From: Aphis gossypii
Lineage: Eukaryota > Arthropoda > Insecta > Hemiptera > Aphididae
NCBI RefSeq assembly: GCF_020184175.1
Contig: NC_065532.1
Location: forward strand, 37,820,287 to 37,884,286
Length of the DNA: 64,000 bases
Direction of reading: 5' to 3'
Shown: positions 23,570 to 45,356 of the stretch, piece by piece
How the letters are laid out: each line of letters opens with the position of its first letter
How positions within the stretch are numbered: the first letter of the stretch is position 1
The notes under the pieces: generated by a model
What the model was told of the DNA's origin: nothing
Seen by the model: only the letters and a program-made list of their open reading frames with translations
The model's database searches: none
Translations under genes and position numbers: made by a program

Positions 23570-24130
23570 GTCGTACGGCGGCCGCGCGGGAAACACGGAT
23601 GAAAAGGGTTTGACACGCGCCCTCCACTCTGTTAGAAAAAGGGTCGTAAATTATCGATAAATTAATAACGTCGACGTAGCGGGGGTGGCGGCGTACGACA
23701 ACATCTCACACGCACAAAGGTCGCGCGCACAGATAGGCCTCTTTTTAATTTATAACCACGTAATAATTTTTTTATTATTTCGTTTTCCGTCGCAAAAGCC
23801 ACCGCCACAGTCACCACCATCCCACCAGCACTTTGGTAGCGCCGACAAAGGGCGGCAGCCACGCGCCTATAAACCGTTTAACAGGACCCCGGTGGAGTCA
23901 ATGACTCGGAATCAAGTGCGCCGTCGCTAGCAATAAATAATCTCTTTGCGTCCGCCTTTGCCTGCTCCCTCGTCGCATCAAAATCTTCACTCTTCGGAGA
24001 CACACTCGTCGGGGTTACGGGAAACGCGGTAAATAAACAACGTGCCCGGAACTGGGTAGTGGGTACAGTAAATATGTTTCTTTCGACATTACGCACGGAC
24101 ACGGGGTCGTTGATTTTGAAAAGGTCGCTA
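23570..24130. other. CpG-rich island, probable regulatory region
   Basis: The most GC-rich noncoding stretch of the window, with many CpG dinucleotides, for example GCGGCCGCGCGGG near 23578. It has open frames on both strands but none with a convincing start, splice context or domain. It lies 1.2 kb before the leader exon of GH13 gene 2 and may be an active promoter or enhancer, but nothing ties it to a particular gene. Confidence 0.35.
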
Positions 24131-25213
24131 ACGAGGTTATATTATTATCGTCGTAGTCATCTACAATAGTAATAATAATATAATATATTACGTATTATGA
24201 TACGAATAATGTCGTTTTATTTTTATCAGTAACACATATAATAATCATAATATATTACCATTGTATACGCCAAGTGTGTACTTGAAATATTATGACGTGT
24301 TCTATAGGAATATGTTTATTTTAAGGTTTTCCTAAATCAAAATTCGATGAGTCTTCATTGCAGAACATTTTTTGATTCAGATATTAAAAATAAATTTTAT
24401 TTCACGCATTCACGCAATCGGTACTTATTTATTAATTATTGTTTTTTTTTTTTTTTTAATAAAGTTTTTAATATTATTCAAATTTCCCATCGTCAATCTG
24501 GCAGTGAGTCATATTGTAAACGCACTAATAAAAACACATTCCCCTTACCTAAACTCTTCTCGTTTACCCTCAGAGGGTGAACGTGTTATTAAATTGCTTG
24601 TCTTATTTATATTTTGGCGGAAATAAAAACCCATCACCGACGACCGCCGTTTTTAAGCCCGAGCCGCACACACGGGCCATTATAATATGATGGAATACAG
24701 TAGCCGTATTTATATAATATAATAATGGTAATAATAACAACAGTAATCCGTTGTCAGAAAAAGATTCATTTGGGTTCGATAGGGATTACTATATAGGGAG
24801 GGCGACCGACCAAGTGTTGACTTTTGCCAATATCACGACACCGACTCGTGGTACATTAACCGTTACGTTGCCTGATCTCAACATTGATATTAAACGAGTC
24901 CTAAAGCATAATAATTATTATATGAATATGAAAAAAAAACTATAACATTAAAACACTAGGGTTAAAAATCATATTCCGCAGTAAAAAAAAATCAAAGACA
25001 TTAACTATGTCATTCTTGCGTCATACAACGGAAATATAAATAATTAGATAACGTAATTAGGTATATAAATAAAATAAAATTACACAATACCTATTATTGT
25101 AAATATACTTTTTTTTATGAAAATAATTAATATTAAGTGTTTATTTTATAATAATAATATGATATCTCACATTTTTATTTGTTTTTATTATAATATTAAT
25201 ACTATTTAATTGA

Positions 25214-25317
25214 TATATAAATGGAGGATAATTGTAACAGTAGTTTAGTTGCATTTCTGTGATTTCATTTTTAATATTTGAACAATTACTACTTTACTCA
25301 ATTCAAATTTAATTAAG
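25214..25317 (+). promoter_or_regulatory. Core promoter and leader exon of GH13 gene 2
   Basis: TATATAAAT (25214-25222) is followed by initiator-like ACAGTAG (about 25237-25243) and TTTAGTT (near 25247, 31 bp beyond the TATAAAT). The noncoding leader ends at 25317 with a consensus donor AAG/GTAAGT. The matching acceptor (TTTCAG, ends 26152) lies 15 bp before the ATG. Genes 3 and 4 have the same leader-plus-intron layout. Confidence 0.55.
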
Positions 25318-26161
25318 GTAAGTTTTTATAGTTTTTTTTATATTATTATACCTCTATGTGTTTAAGACTATTGAACGTCACATCACGCATTTAAAATTGA
25401 TTTACTTATAATTAAATCATTTAATTAGTTCTATCTTTAAAGTTTAAACAGTATTTAAAATACATATTTAGTAAATTTAGTAGGTTACCAATTTACAATA
25501 AAAATATTATTTTTTTAAATACATAATTATTACTGTAAATTTGAAGTTTTTATAGAATAATTAAATTTACTATTGTTCTGCATTTTTGATTACTTTGATG
25601 TTAATAATATAGATTTTAAAATTATGCTAATAATCTAACTTAAATTTTGTAAAACAAGTGACCCCCTATAATTTTTATCTCATAATCTCAATTAATACCT
25701 TAATAATTTTTCAAAATCAATAATACCAATAACTGTATATTATCTTAATTTCTTAAGTAACGAATAAAATAATAATTATAATTATTTAAATTGTAATCAC
25801 TCAAGAATAAAATATAAACAAACTTAACAGTACAAATCATAATAGGTAATATTTTTTTTTAATCATACTTTACTACTCTATATATGAATGGTAGGTTAGA
25901 TTAGGTTTATACATCTTTCACAAAAGATAGCATTTATTATAATATTTCTAAATAAAATGATCATATGCATAGTTAGAAAAAATTAAAAGTTTATACTATA
26001 TTTATTTAATAGACAAATAATAGTAAAATTGGTGAAAGTATAAAATATCTACACTAACCTGTTTTTGAATTTAAAAATAAATTGTATTTATTATCCCTAA
26101 TTATTTAAAAATATAATTTTTTGATATTAAAAATAATAATTATAATTTCAGATACTTTTAA

Positions 26162-30351
<4,190 letters not shown>

Positions 30352-30513
30352 ATCTATGTACCTATCCTAGTTTTTTTTGTAATTATGTTATAATTTTAGT
30401 ATTTGTAATATATATTTATTGTAAAAATATCGTTTGAATTTTAGTTATTCGTAATATTAAAGATATCTAATTTCAACATTTTTTTTGTATTTGTTTCAGT
30501 TGTCTCTCTTTAA

Positions 30514-30519
30514 AATAAA
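30514..30519 (+). terminator. Poly(A) signal of GH13 gene 2
   Basis: AATAAA about 160 bp after the stop codon and directly before a MITE insertion. No other canonical hexamer was noticed between the stop and this site. Confidence 0.4.
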
Positions 30520-30529
30520 AATAAAAATA

Positions 30530-30660
30530 CAGACGAGTCTCGATAACTCGAATTCTTTGGAATTCTTATATACACTCAATGCAATATTTGAAACTTGAAT
30601 AATACATAAGTCGAATTAATTTTTACCTCCCTTAAAATTCGAGTTATCGAGACTCGACTG
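30530..30660. mobile_element. 131-bp pogo/Tigger-like MITE
   Basis: The left end CAGACGAGTCTCGATAACTC and the right end read inward, CAGTCGAGTCTCGATAACTC, match at all but one position, and both continue GAATT. TA flanks each side. This is the structure of a non-autonomous pogo-type transposon. It sits in the 3' flank of GH13 gene 2, next to the candidate poly(A) signal. Confidence 0.85.
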
Positions 30661-33600
30661 TACTTTGATTTTCGGTCATAAGTATAATATAATGGTTTAT
30701 TATTGACATAAAGTTGAACGTAATTATTACATTGACCTAGAAAAGTATAAGTATATTTGAAAAATGCTTACTATTAGTTATATAATAGTTATAATTATCA
30801 AATTTCAAATAAAAATACAAAATATTCAACTATCATAGTTGATAGTTGATAATTTACTCAACATTTAAAATTAATAGTATTTACAATGATATGTCGTTAT
30901 ATAATATTATGTACCTATACTACATGGCATAATAAAATGTGTTAATACAGTTATTGAGCTACCTGTTGTAAAATATCTGCAATGTTGCAATATTCTAATA
31001 ATTTAGTAAAATATACTAAATAACATTTTTCATCTATACAAATTTATTTATTGTTTTCGATTAAAAATTTAATGTTTAGATATCTACTTTGTTATCTAAT
31101 AGAGTTATCCGATTTGCACTTATACGTGTTACTAAGTCGACGATATTAAGAAAAACGTAATTAATGTATGGTTTTATATTTTAATATGTTTGATTATCGT
31201 TAACACAAACATCTAAATAATTATAGGTAATAAATGTATAGGTTTTTAATTACATAAGCAAAAATGTCGTAGTCCTATAAACAACTTTAAAACATTGTAG
31301 TTAACATAATATATTGAAATTCATACCGTTTATAGAAAATTAAAATAAATACATTCGATGAAAACCTCAAGTTTTTATGATTATTAATTTTTGAATTATA
31401 ATAATAACAAAAGTCGTTTGAATAACGATAATTGAAAACTTAAATATAAATTTAATGAACAATTGGTGAAAGGTGGATTCAAAAACAAAAAAATAAAGAA
31501 TTAAATTTTGTCAAAAGCTGGTCTAACTTAAACGTTTTTTTAATAATTTATTATTTTTTTTTTTTGTTATAACTAAAAAAATTACTTAACAATATTTATT
31601 CAATAATTTTACATCAAAATATCAACTTAATATAAGTTTCAACTACAAACAATCCCTAAGTTGAGCAATTACGTGTATTAGTATTTAACATTTATTTAAT
31701 CAAGCTGTTTTTTTTAAAGCTAATTAAAAATGTATACTTCAATAATTCTATTTATTTAATACATACATTATACTCTTTATACTTGCAATTTTATAATATA
31801 TTATTAAAATATTGAAAATATTTTTATGTCCAAATCATGTAGAAAAAAAATAGAACTAATGATATTACATGATCAGAACCATAATAATTTAACCTATTAA
31901 TTATTAAATATATAAACTACTAGAAAAAATTATTCTGGATTAATAATAATAGAACCCACTTTCATTTTTATATAATATTATAAGGATAGTACTTATTATC
32001 AATAGTTTGGTAAAAACTTTTATTATTTTAATTTCAATAAAATGATTTCTAATGTATATAATATTATCTTCACCGAAGCACGCGCGTGCTATAATTGGTT
32101 AGATTAAAGTTGTTAAGTATTTATGGCTTTAAAAACTTAAAGAATATTTAATGTCGTATAATATGTAAAAAAAAAACTAATAGTACTTATGAACTAGATA
32201 ACTAGAAATTTAATTTATATTTTTTTACTACCACTTGCAACTACCGAATACGTATTTAATTAACATTATTACCTATACAGTGAAATATCTGAGTCTGTTG
32301 AAAATAATATTCTCTATAATATGCTCTATTCTATTATTTCTGCTGAACTACTAAATAGTTATTTTTAAATATTACAGCTTATGCAAGATCCAATACATGA
32401 TATATTATAATAATTTCAAATATTATTATTTAAATGAGGTACCTAGATATTTATATGAGTTATCAAATATTTGAAATCAACAGCTTAATATTTAATTCTA
32501 CCAATTATCATACATTTAATTAAATTAACAGTGTTATTAATTCAATCTACCGTAATACTAATAGTAAAATAAATGCCTAATCGAAGTAGGTATCAAATAA
32601 TATATATCATAAAATATACCTAAATCTATACTTATAAAAATATAGACTGTTAGATCATGTTCGCTGAGAATCATTATTCGTATGTAATAATTAATCATTT
32701 TATTCAAATTTTGCACAATCTTTACCTTTACTTGTTCTATGCCGGAGTAGACTCGATATAACCTGTACATTTTTTTTTATAAATTTGAACTATTTTAATA
32801 TTCGTAGATTTAACAAGAAAACATTTATTTTAAAAAGATTTAAAATTTGTTAAACATAATTAAATTTAGAAAAATGAATAATCACATTCGTAGTAAAATT
32901 GTTCACGTACTTTAATAAAACTGCTAGTCGTTCTTTTGGTTTTATTGTTTCTCTTCAAAAACTATCTATTATTATTTTTAATATCATTTTCAATTTTTTG
33001 TAACTATACGTTGAAGCATAGTTATGTCATTTGAATATATTCAAAGAATTTAGTTTCACGATCAGCCAATTCTTTATGTAGAGTGGAAAATTCTCCTTCT
33101 GTTTTTCTTTTTTTTTCAATAAATCGTGAACCCAATTTTTTTTCCTTTGTATTCTTCTTTTTTTTTTTTTTTTTTAGAAACAATGCAAGTACAGCTAGAT
33201 CTTCTATGTCATTCAAGTTCTCAGTCATATTTTCAGGTCTAATAATTAATAATAGAACAGTAAATAAAAATAAGTACGAAAATTGTAATGTATGTGTAAA
33301 AATGTAATTTAATACTAATTATTTTATTACAACGCACATTTAAAACTGTACAAACGTGAATTTCATACTGACATATTATTATAGTACTACACTGAAATAA
33401 GTTGTTTATAAAGTCTAAATAACATTTTCACTAATGTCTGATACCGAATTGATATCACGGATACGAGTACCCATATGATGTGTAAATTCACTTGCACTGG
33501 TTCTGAACGTACTGTGTAAAATTCGTACTACGAATATGGAACGGACAAGGATCGGTTATGTATAAATATATCTTAAATAGAGGTAATAATTTAATTCAGG

Positions 33601-35519
33601 GGAGACCAAACGATCGATCGCGGACAATTTCATAGTCGATCATGTTAACATTTATTTGAAGTGTATATTATTCACTTTATGCAAGTATGTTTCTTAATAA
33701 ATATAGTTATTCAATAATAAAAAAAGTTTCTATGTAAGTCGATCCTCAAAGGTGAAATATATTTTTAGTAGATTGTGACCAAAAAAAATTTGGCCACTCC
33801 TGATAAAATAGTTTTATTCACGGACTAAGGTATATCTTATTTTACTGTGGTTTTATTTATGGGTTTACCGCTGAAGTGCTGAAGTTAGTGACGGAAACAA
33901 GGCCAGTAAACACTTATCTGAACATATTTTTTAAAGTTATGATCACGATTTAAGATAGTAATATTGTGATTCGTGGATGTAATGATAGACAACCAGCTGG
34001 TGAATTCGAGAAGATTTTTGGCATGATTTATTGATTTTCATCAATTCTACAATATAATAAAATTAATGATACATTTAAACGATTAAAACCGGTCTTCATT
34101 CATAAATCCTGTCATTTTAATAAAAAACGTATAGGTGCCAACTTCTAATTGTTGATGTATAATTATTATCACTTGTGTATAGTAAATATAAAACAATATT
34201 CCATTCATTTGTTTTATAACATATTGTCTTTAATAATTGTGCTTATTATAATCAATATCAATGATATACTAACGGTATACCGCCTAGGGTACACGGTGTC
34301 TAGCCCTGTACAAGCACCCACCGTTTTTCTTGAATCGAAATTCGTAAGCCCATAAGTCCAAAAACTCGAAACCTTTTTTTATAAACGCCTTTTACCCGTC
34401 GATTATTGTTTCAGAAGTAAAAAAAATTATAAATTTTATTTTTACGAGAAGCTACAGTGAAATATTTTCTATTTATTTTATTTTACACCTACAACTAAAA
34501 AAAAACTATTGCTATACATTCTTTTTATAATTTTATCTATTAATAATCATTTAATCCATGCGATAATGATAGTTATTTACCAAAAATCACCGGTATCTTT
34601 CCTTTATCGCACTTTGCCGTCGTCACAACGACCTAAAACGACTTTTTAAATCTAAATTATTACACTACATAATTTATTATGTTATAATTGATTGTATACT
34701 TGTATGAATTAATTTTTATTTTTTGTGCGTACCTATTATAATTTTTCAACTTTAATTAATATTTATTTGGATAAAAGGCGTTCTGGAAAAAATATTACAG
34801 ACTTCGGGTAAAATTTCCATTCGGAAAAAATACTGGTAACTCGTCATATACCTATTAGAATTTTCATTAACGAAAAAAAAATATTCTAATTATTTTTGTA
34901 ATTTTTATATCTCAAATGAAATGTATCACTTAATACATATAGTTATTAGCTAAATGCCTAAGTATAAAAAAATATTTTTAGAATCAATTAACCAAATCAC
35001 AAGAATACCTATTAAATCTATTATTAACCGCTATTAATATATATGATGTCTATTTCTAACTGGTTATACTTGTAAATTTATAGTACGTATAAAAATATGT
35101 GTTAACGAATTATACCTATACATATATCTATAAGTGGCTGGGTATTACGGCGCATAAGCAGGTATAAGTGTATAGATACATATTATATACTCTTCGTGCC
35201 TCAATTCTCAATCGATTAATTATAGCTACGATAATCAAAATGAAATTATTCAAAATAACTTACTGTCGTCTATAACCATAAATCAGCAATTAATAGATAA
35301 CCAAATATTGGGAAATGGGAATTAGTTCTATGGTTTTTTTTCGTTTAGCTAAGTGTGGTTTAGGTGATAAGTATTTGTATAGTTCTAATCTGATAGCTAT
35401 AATAATTAATAAGGGTTGTAAACTTGTAAATGATATTATCGAGTAAAGAAAAAGTTTTCTTTTTACTTAATGATAAGATATCTTGGCACCATAAAGATCT
35501 AACTACGTTGAATGTTTTT
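30661..35519. other. Spacer between GH13 genes 2 and 3
   Basis: No gene recognised. It holds a hAT-like MITE (33597-33802) and a perfect 14-bp palindrome AGCACGCGCGTGCT at 32077-32090. The sequence at 30850-31080 matches 57430-57700, downstream of the plus-strand GH13 pseudogene. Long poly(T) tracts occur near 33155-33175. Confidence 0.5.
33597..33802. mobile_element. 206-bp hAT-like MITE
   Basis: The ends are CAGGGGAGACCAAAC and, read inward from the right, CAGGAGTGGCCAAAT, close to the classic hAT terminus CAGGGGTGGCCAAA. Flanking 8-mers are AT-rich and only partly alike, so the target duplication is eroded. No coding capacity. Confidence 0.6.
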
Positions 35520-35720
35520 ATCAAAACACCACTGATGATAATGTAATGGTAAATTGATTTATTGCTTTAATCATTATGAGGTGATTAAGTTTTTATGATC
35601 ATTTCATATTTGGTTTTTTTTTTTTTTTGATCAAACTCACACGATTAATCGTTATAAAAGAAGAATACTTTTTAGGGCAGTACAGTTATTGGAAAGTCGC
35701 AGCATTACGCACACCTCAGA
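35520..35720 (+). repeat. Conserved promoter block shared with GH13 gene 4
   Basis: About 200 bp, starting at tcaaaacaccactgatgata and running through the TATA box, initiator and leader exon, is nearly repeated at 62761-62957 before the next GH13 gene. It shows that the duplication unit included the promoter, and that this stretch has changed less than the surrounding intergenic DNA. Confidence 0.8.
35653..35690 (+). promoter_or_regulatory. Core promoter of GH13 gene 3
   Basis: TATAAAA at 35653 and an initiator TACAGTT whose A is at 35684, 31 bp downstream. The same pair with the same spacing precedes gene 4. The homologous leader of gene 4 ends at a GTAAGT donor. Here that donor is not conserved (CTCAGATTTGACT), so the leader may run to another donor such as GTAAGA near 35823. 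Confidence 0.65.
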
Positions 35721-36187
35721 TTTGACTCAATTTGTTTTTTCTTTCTATCTATTTATCTCCTATTCTATTTCACCATATTTGTAGTTGTTTGATTAATTGT
35801 ATTGAACTGTCTAGTAATTATTGTAAGATTAAAATTTAATATACATGATTTTATTATAGCTATTATAGTTAAGTTTAAAATTTTTGATAGTACAAATAAA
35901 TTGTGTGACTAAAAGACCACATTACAAAAAATAAAATAATATTTTGTGATTAATTCATTAATTTTTTTTTTTTTTTTGGCATGATTTTATATTTAAAGAA
36001 AAAATTATTTCAATATTATAAATTCTAAATTACAAAAATGTATAGCAAAAATAATTAAAACGTTATAAATAAAATGATAACTCTTTGTATTTAAAACTAT
36101 TTAAACCAAAAATAATAGGTAGATACAGCTATTAATTGTATAAAATACCACTATTCTTAACATAAACACTAATCGCAATATAAATAA

Positions 36188-40535
<4,348 letters not shown>

Positions 40536-40628
40536 TTTATGTCTCATAAATATAAATAGTTATATCTTATTTTAATTTCAATTTTACTGATAAGTTTGTT
40601 ATACATTTGTTTTTATAATATAATATTT

Positions 40629-40634
40629 AATAAA
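40629..40634 (+). terminator. Poly(A) signal of GH13 gene 3
   Basis: AATAAA about 95 bp after the stop codon, a normal distance for an insect transcript. Confidence 0.5.
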
Positions 40635-40709
40635 AGTTTAATTTATGATTATTAATCAATGAATACCAGTTTAAAGTTTATTAAGTCGATAGTATGATAT
40701 TATATTATA

Positions 40710-41158
40710 CAGTGAAACTTCCATAACTCGAACCTCTGTAAGTCAACTTTTCGATTACTCGAAGAAATTCCTGAACTTCAATATAATATGATGTGTGTGA
40801 TAAATGTCTAGACAATTCGAATTTCGCTAATTCAAATATCTCGATAAGTCAAAATCATTTGAATTAAGTTTTGGCTAATAACTCGAATTCTTCGATGTAT
40901 ATTACCGACAATATTACTGAAATAGAATATATATAATAATTACGTATTATGATTCGTGTTCACTGAAATTTGTACAATATAAAAAACTATAATCGTAACT
41001 AAAAACCTATTAATTTTATCAATCTTTACTTAATGATTAAGAGGCACGGTTATACACTAAATAAATAAATAAATAAAATTGTAAAATAGTCTTTTTTGTA
41101 CAAACAAATATTTTCGATAACTCGTTTTTTTTTCTCTCGGAAAATCGAGGTTCCACTT
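40710..41158. mobile_element. Degenerate pogo-like element
   Basis: The left end CAGTGAAACTTCCATAACTC follows TA, and the right end read inward begins AAGTGGAACCTCGATTTTCC. Several internal segments repeat the motif ataactcgaa/ttcgagtta. The TIRs are diverged and no transposase frame survives. The family resembles the MITEs at 19831 and 30530. Confidence 0.5.
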
Positions 41159-44100
41159 GATTTATTAATTATATTATTTCTTATAGAGTTTATATTTTTA
41201 AATTTCAACGTTTTCGCTCGTTAGATGTTTAAAAAGACATACATTTTCAAAAAAAAATTTAAAAACCTGATTCTAACATAAAATTATTTTAAAATAATAA
41301 CAACATGGTCATCATTTGTACAGTTCTTTTTAAGATTTAGAGTTATTTAAATTCTTAAGTTCCAGGTTGTCGAATAAGGCAATGTAATGTGTTTTACCAT
41401 TTAATCGTTCAAATTATTCTGAAAACGCCCCAATAGTTAGACTAACGAGTAATGTGAATAGGCTAATTGTTGATTTGTTTTGTAAAAATAATATTTTACT
41501 TTTTAATATATACTTTAATAACATTATTTACAACTTAAGATTTTATATAATTTTATATAATATTACTATTATTATTATCATCTATGACACATGTTATTAT
41601 TTGTTATAATAATATTGTTTACTGTATTTAGGCTTACTATAACAATCTTGTACTGTATAGTTTTCTTATTTTCCGTTTAAATAAATAAATAAATGTTATC
41701 ATAAAAATGTTTCATCATTAAAAAAACCTAACTTCTTCCAAATACTCATAATTTATTAATTGTCTTGTAATAAATTCTACTTTTTACAATTGAATTCAAA
41801 TTGAAAAAATATTACTTATCATTTTTTTATTCTCGATTAATTGATTTGTTATTGTGGTTACATAGTTAACTTTATGATTGGAATTAAATACTTATCGAGA
41901 AAAGTTTTAGAACTATTTCTTGATCATTTTCAAGTATTTTCGATAATTTTCAGCAGATGTAGCGTCACCTCTTACCTAAAAAAAAAAAAAAATAAAAAAA
42001 AAATATTAAGAAAATTATGTTAGTTTTTAACTTGAATTTGTTCAAATCTCTTGAATTGTACTTAGTAATAATGCTGAGGCTGATATTTTTGATTTTCATT
42101 ATTTTGCATTAAATTTAATATAAACAGAAAAAAAAAATAAAAATCATAAGTTTTTTGGAATGGTTTTATTCGTTCAATTTCTTGTTTATACATTTTTACT
42201 ATTGGATAGTGAAAGCTGGCAAAAGGGAGCGCGGGTTCTTTATTCTTTCCTTCCTGTTTCCTTCCGGATCCCATTTGAACGTTGAGCCTCTCTTGTTAGA
42301 CCCTTCTGCAAATGTCAACCCCAGCAATAGGCAATATTGTAATATTTCGTTTGTACGTAGGATCACAAATTCTCCCTTTCTTCGCGTTCTTCTCTTTATT
42401 TCTGTCAGTTTCTTTTATTTTTATTTTTATTTATTTTTTTTTTTTTTTGGGTTCAATTTTCTTATGATTATAAATTTGTGTAACACTGGAGTCATAATAA
42501 ATAACTATTAGCCCAACACAATTTAATATATTAATTATACAGCACGAATAATTGTTAAACGGAAATATTATGCTGTTTAATAATTAGTTTTAAATTTAAT
42601 TTGTAACATTGTTCTAATTTTTCTTTATATGAGGAACAGTGAACACGTGTTAGTAGTGTGTTTACTGCTTATTGTATTCGCGGTTTACGTGTGAACCGTC
42701 AATAGGATTACTGAAACATAGTATCGTTACCCCTTTAGTTTCTTCTACCCCACTGAGATATTATTAAATAGTTTTTTTCCCCATTGCCATTGAAATAAAC
42801 AAGCAATGACAAGGTGATTGATCGTCGTGTGGGTTGTTTCCTTATTGGATTTGATTAAAAAGCATGTTTTTTTTTATTAACTTAATAATATTCCGAATTA
42901 AAACTGTAAATATATATTTCGTTGTTATGTCGGTTTGTTTTTTATTTTTATTATTATTATATTGATTTATATACGTAAAACCTATCAGTAATAATATTAT
43001 CTATAGCTTTTGTATGAGTATAAAAAAATATACTATACAGTATACTCGTATATACCATCCAAGTATCATGCACTTGGGTAATTTAGATGATTGCTAAGTT
43101 CACTAACATCCCATATTTACCTCTTTTTCTTTAAAATTATCTTTATTCATATTATGTAGCTGTAGTTCCAACTAATTATTTTTTTTTTTTTACTACGCTA
43201 CAATATAAAATTATTTTAAATAAAAATAATGAATAAATATTCTTAAATTAAATAGTTTAATTGATACGTTAAATGTAAAATTTCCTAAACCATTATAGCT
43301 AAAATGTGCATTAAAAATTAATAATAGGTATTAGATGTATTTTTAACAAAATTTAAAAGCATTAAAAACTAGTTTTTTTCGGAATTTTTGGTCTTCGTGT
43401 GTCGCCATGTCAGCCGATTATTTTTGACGTTTCTATTGTTATTAGTGACTTAAGCAAAATACACTATACATGTTATTAAAATATAACCCATTCAATTACC
43501 TACTGTTTCTTTTTCTAAAACAACTTTGTTACACACTTTAATATTATTGCTTAGGTTGATAGCTTTACTTAGCTTCTATGTTGACTAAATAGTAGACACC
43601 CAAACAATAGATAGCGCTGTATATTTCATATTTTATTTTTTTTTAAAAAAATATATAATATACCATATGAATGATAACTAGCTATTAAAAAATACACATT
43701 TATAAGTTAAAATAATATAGATACGCATAACTTTATTAATTAACATTTAATCTAAATAATTAAATTATTGTCAAAAAAATGTTATGTTTTAAAAGTAATC
43801 TAGAATTTGTATTTATTAATATACATTTATGCAAGTATTGTTAAAATTCAAGATAAATTAATAATAATATTATATTACATAATATATGTATTATTAAGTA
43901 TATCGTAGGTATATAATGATATTTTTCTACTGTTGCTCAATGTATGTTAACCATCCATAAAAAATCAAAATCAAAAATATTATTCATTGGTGTATTACGC
44001 TATTAATCAATTAATTAAAACATTAAAACATAGAAGTTCGTTTTTGTCTGAGCCTTTAATTTAATTGTTTATCTACTAAATAAGAAAATTGTTAATAATT

Positions 44101-44315
44101 TATTTTCATAAATTAACCACTACAATCATAAATATATTGTATATATTTTATATTACTGCTCTACATAATTTACAATTGTTGTAATCGTGTATCGATTATA
44201 GGCTTTAAAACTGCAGTTCAATGATGCAAGTGCCATTTTATTCAATATCGATTTTAAAATAGCCAACCTTTAACGTCTCTACGATAGTTCATCAACTCAT
44301 TTTCGAGTGTTTTAG

Positions 44316-45356
44316 AAGCACCATGTGGTCACAATGAAACATTATTACCTAACAGCACAAAATGGCCTCCGGCGACATATATGAGAAATAAAAGGGCCAA
44401 AAGCGACGAGAGTACTCACATGATTTTTTTCCACAGTAACGAACCTATTCTCTGTGTATTTTCTAAACACGAAAAGGAAACTAAAGATTCGAATACCCTC
44501 CCGCTGAGAGCTCCCCGTGAGTATATAGGTTTTTAAAATTTTACGGATTGGTACAAATTCAAAATGAAAGACTTCAAATTATGTAACGAAATATCACCTA
44601 CAATTTCTTAGCTCAGATAAAACGTGTTATTAAAGGTGTTTTATAATTGAATTCACAGTAAAATAATGCGAAACAATAATCATAATGTATTATTTTAATT
44701 ACGACTGTCACTTATTCTGCTATACATAAATTACTAACGAATCGAAAAATTCAACATATGGTTCATAGCTTCTTTTTTTCGGTTCAGAGATATAACTTTT
44801 AAGTAAGTCATTGATCATATAGATTAAATTAAATTTCAAGTAGGTACATAATTAAAATATAATTTTTAATCAATTTACAATAGGTTTTAATCCTATACCT
44901 TACAAGTTACAATATAGATAAATTAGATAATAAAAAGATAGCAAATTCCCTTATTAAATATAATTGTTTAACTCATACTCTAATTGTCTTGTAATTTTCA
45001 ATACCACAGAGTCACTAAGGTAAATTGCGTGAAATTGTATTATTTATATTATTATATCAGAGTATCAGACCTCATATCGGTTTTACGTTTTATATTACCT
45101 CAGCGCCAGAATCACCTTCAACAGTTAATACTATAAAAAAATCGAAAAAAAATTGTTACCTCAAATAATTATTCCATTCTCTCGAAATATAAATCAGAGT
45201 CTATACATTATCGACGTCGATGATGTCGAAGAACTATTGGATCTGCAAATTCAGGCGCAAATACACACTACTAGTAATACATCAAAGATAATATTACCTC
45301 CACCCATATTTGTTAAAGGCGTCGTTGACTTTTTTCAACTGAAAAACAGTATATAA
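44316..45356 (+). pseudogene. Fragmentary two-exon region, ORF1-like end
   Basis: An open segment 44316-44516 has a plausible acceptor (TGTTTTAG) and a consensus donor (C/GTGAGT). It reads APCGHNETLLPNSTKWPPA and onward without stops. A second segment starts after an acceptor (ACCTCAG, 45103) in matching phase, PESPSTVNTIKKSKK, and then shifts frame at an A8 run (45145-45152). Beyond the shift the frame stays open to 45356 and includes IIDVDDVEELLDLQ and LPPPIFVKGVVDFFQLKN. The PPPIFVKGV-DF motif is typical of the nucleic-acid-binding ORF1 of jockey-like retrotransposons, or of genes derived from them. It is truncated soon after. It could be a decayed element, a domesticated fragment, or chance splicing signals. 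Confidence 0.4.

Larger units (their letters stand above)
9890..25210. other. Long gene-poor spacer between GH13 genes 1 and 2
   Basis: About 15 kb without a recognisable gene. It holds a diverged repeat (10120-10860), one intact short MITE (19831-19911), an AT dinucleotide-rich patch near 18485-18545, an ATT microsatellite near 20900-20930, and several CpG-rich islands listed separately. The rest is A/T-rich with frequent poly(A)/poly(T) runs. Open frames here are short, mostly lack an ATG, and show no familiar domain. Confidence 0.5.
40536..44315. other. Spacer after GH13 gene 3
   Basis: It holds a degenerate pogo-like element (40710-41158), an (AAAT)n-type end at 41683-41696 after a TTTCCGTTT segment that resembles a LINE 3' end, and a GC-richer patch at 42210-42400 with open frames on both strands but no recognisable domain. 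The rest is AT-rich with nothing seen. Confidence 0.45.

Noticed and set aside
24751..24942. Open frame containing SFGFDRDYYIGRATDQVL
   Set aside because: Looks less random than its neighbours, but begins with TTG, has no clear splice sites and matches no family I know.
42062..42511. Open frames on both strands near a GC-richer patch
   Set aside because: Translations are dominated by poly(T)-derived Phe runs at the ends and the middle has no recognisable domain.
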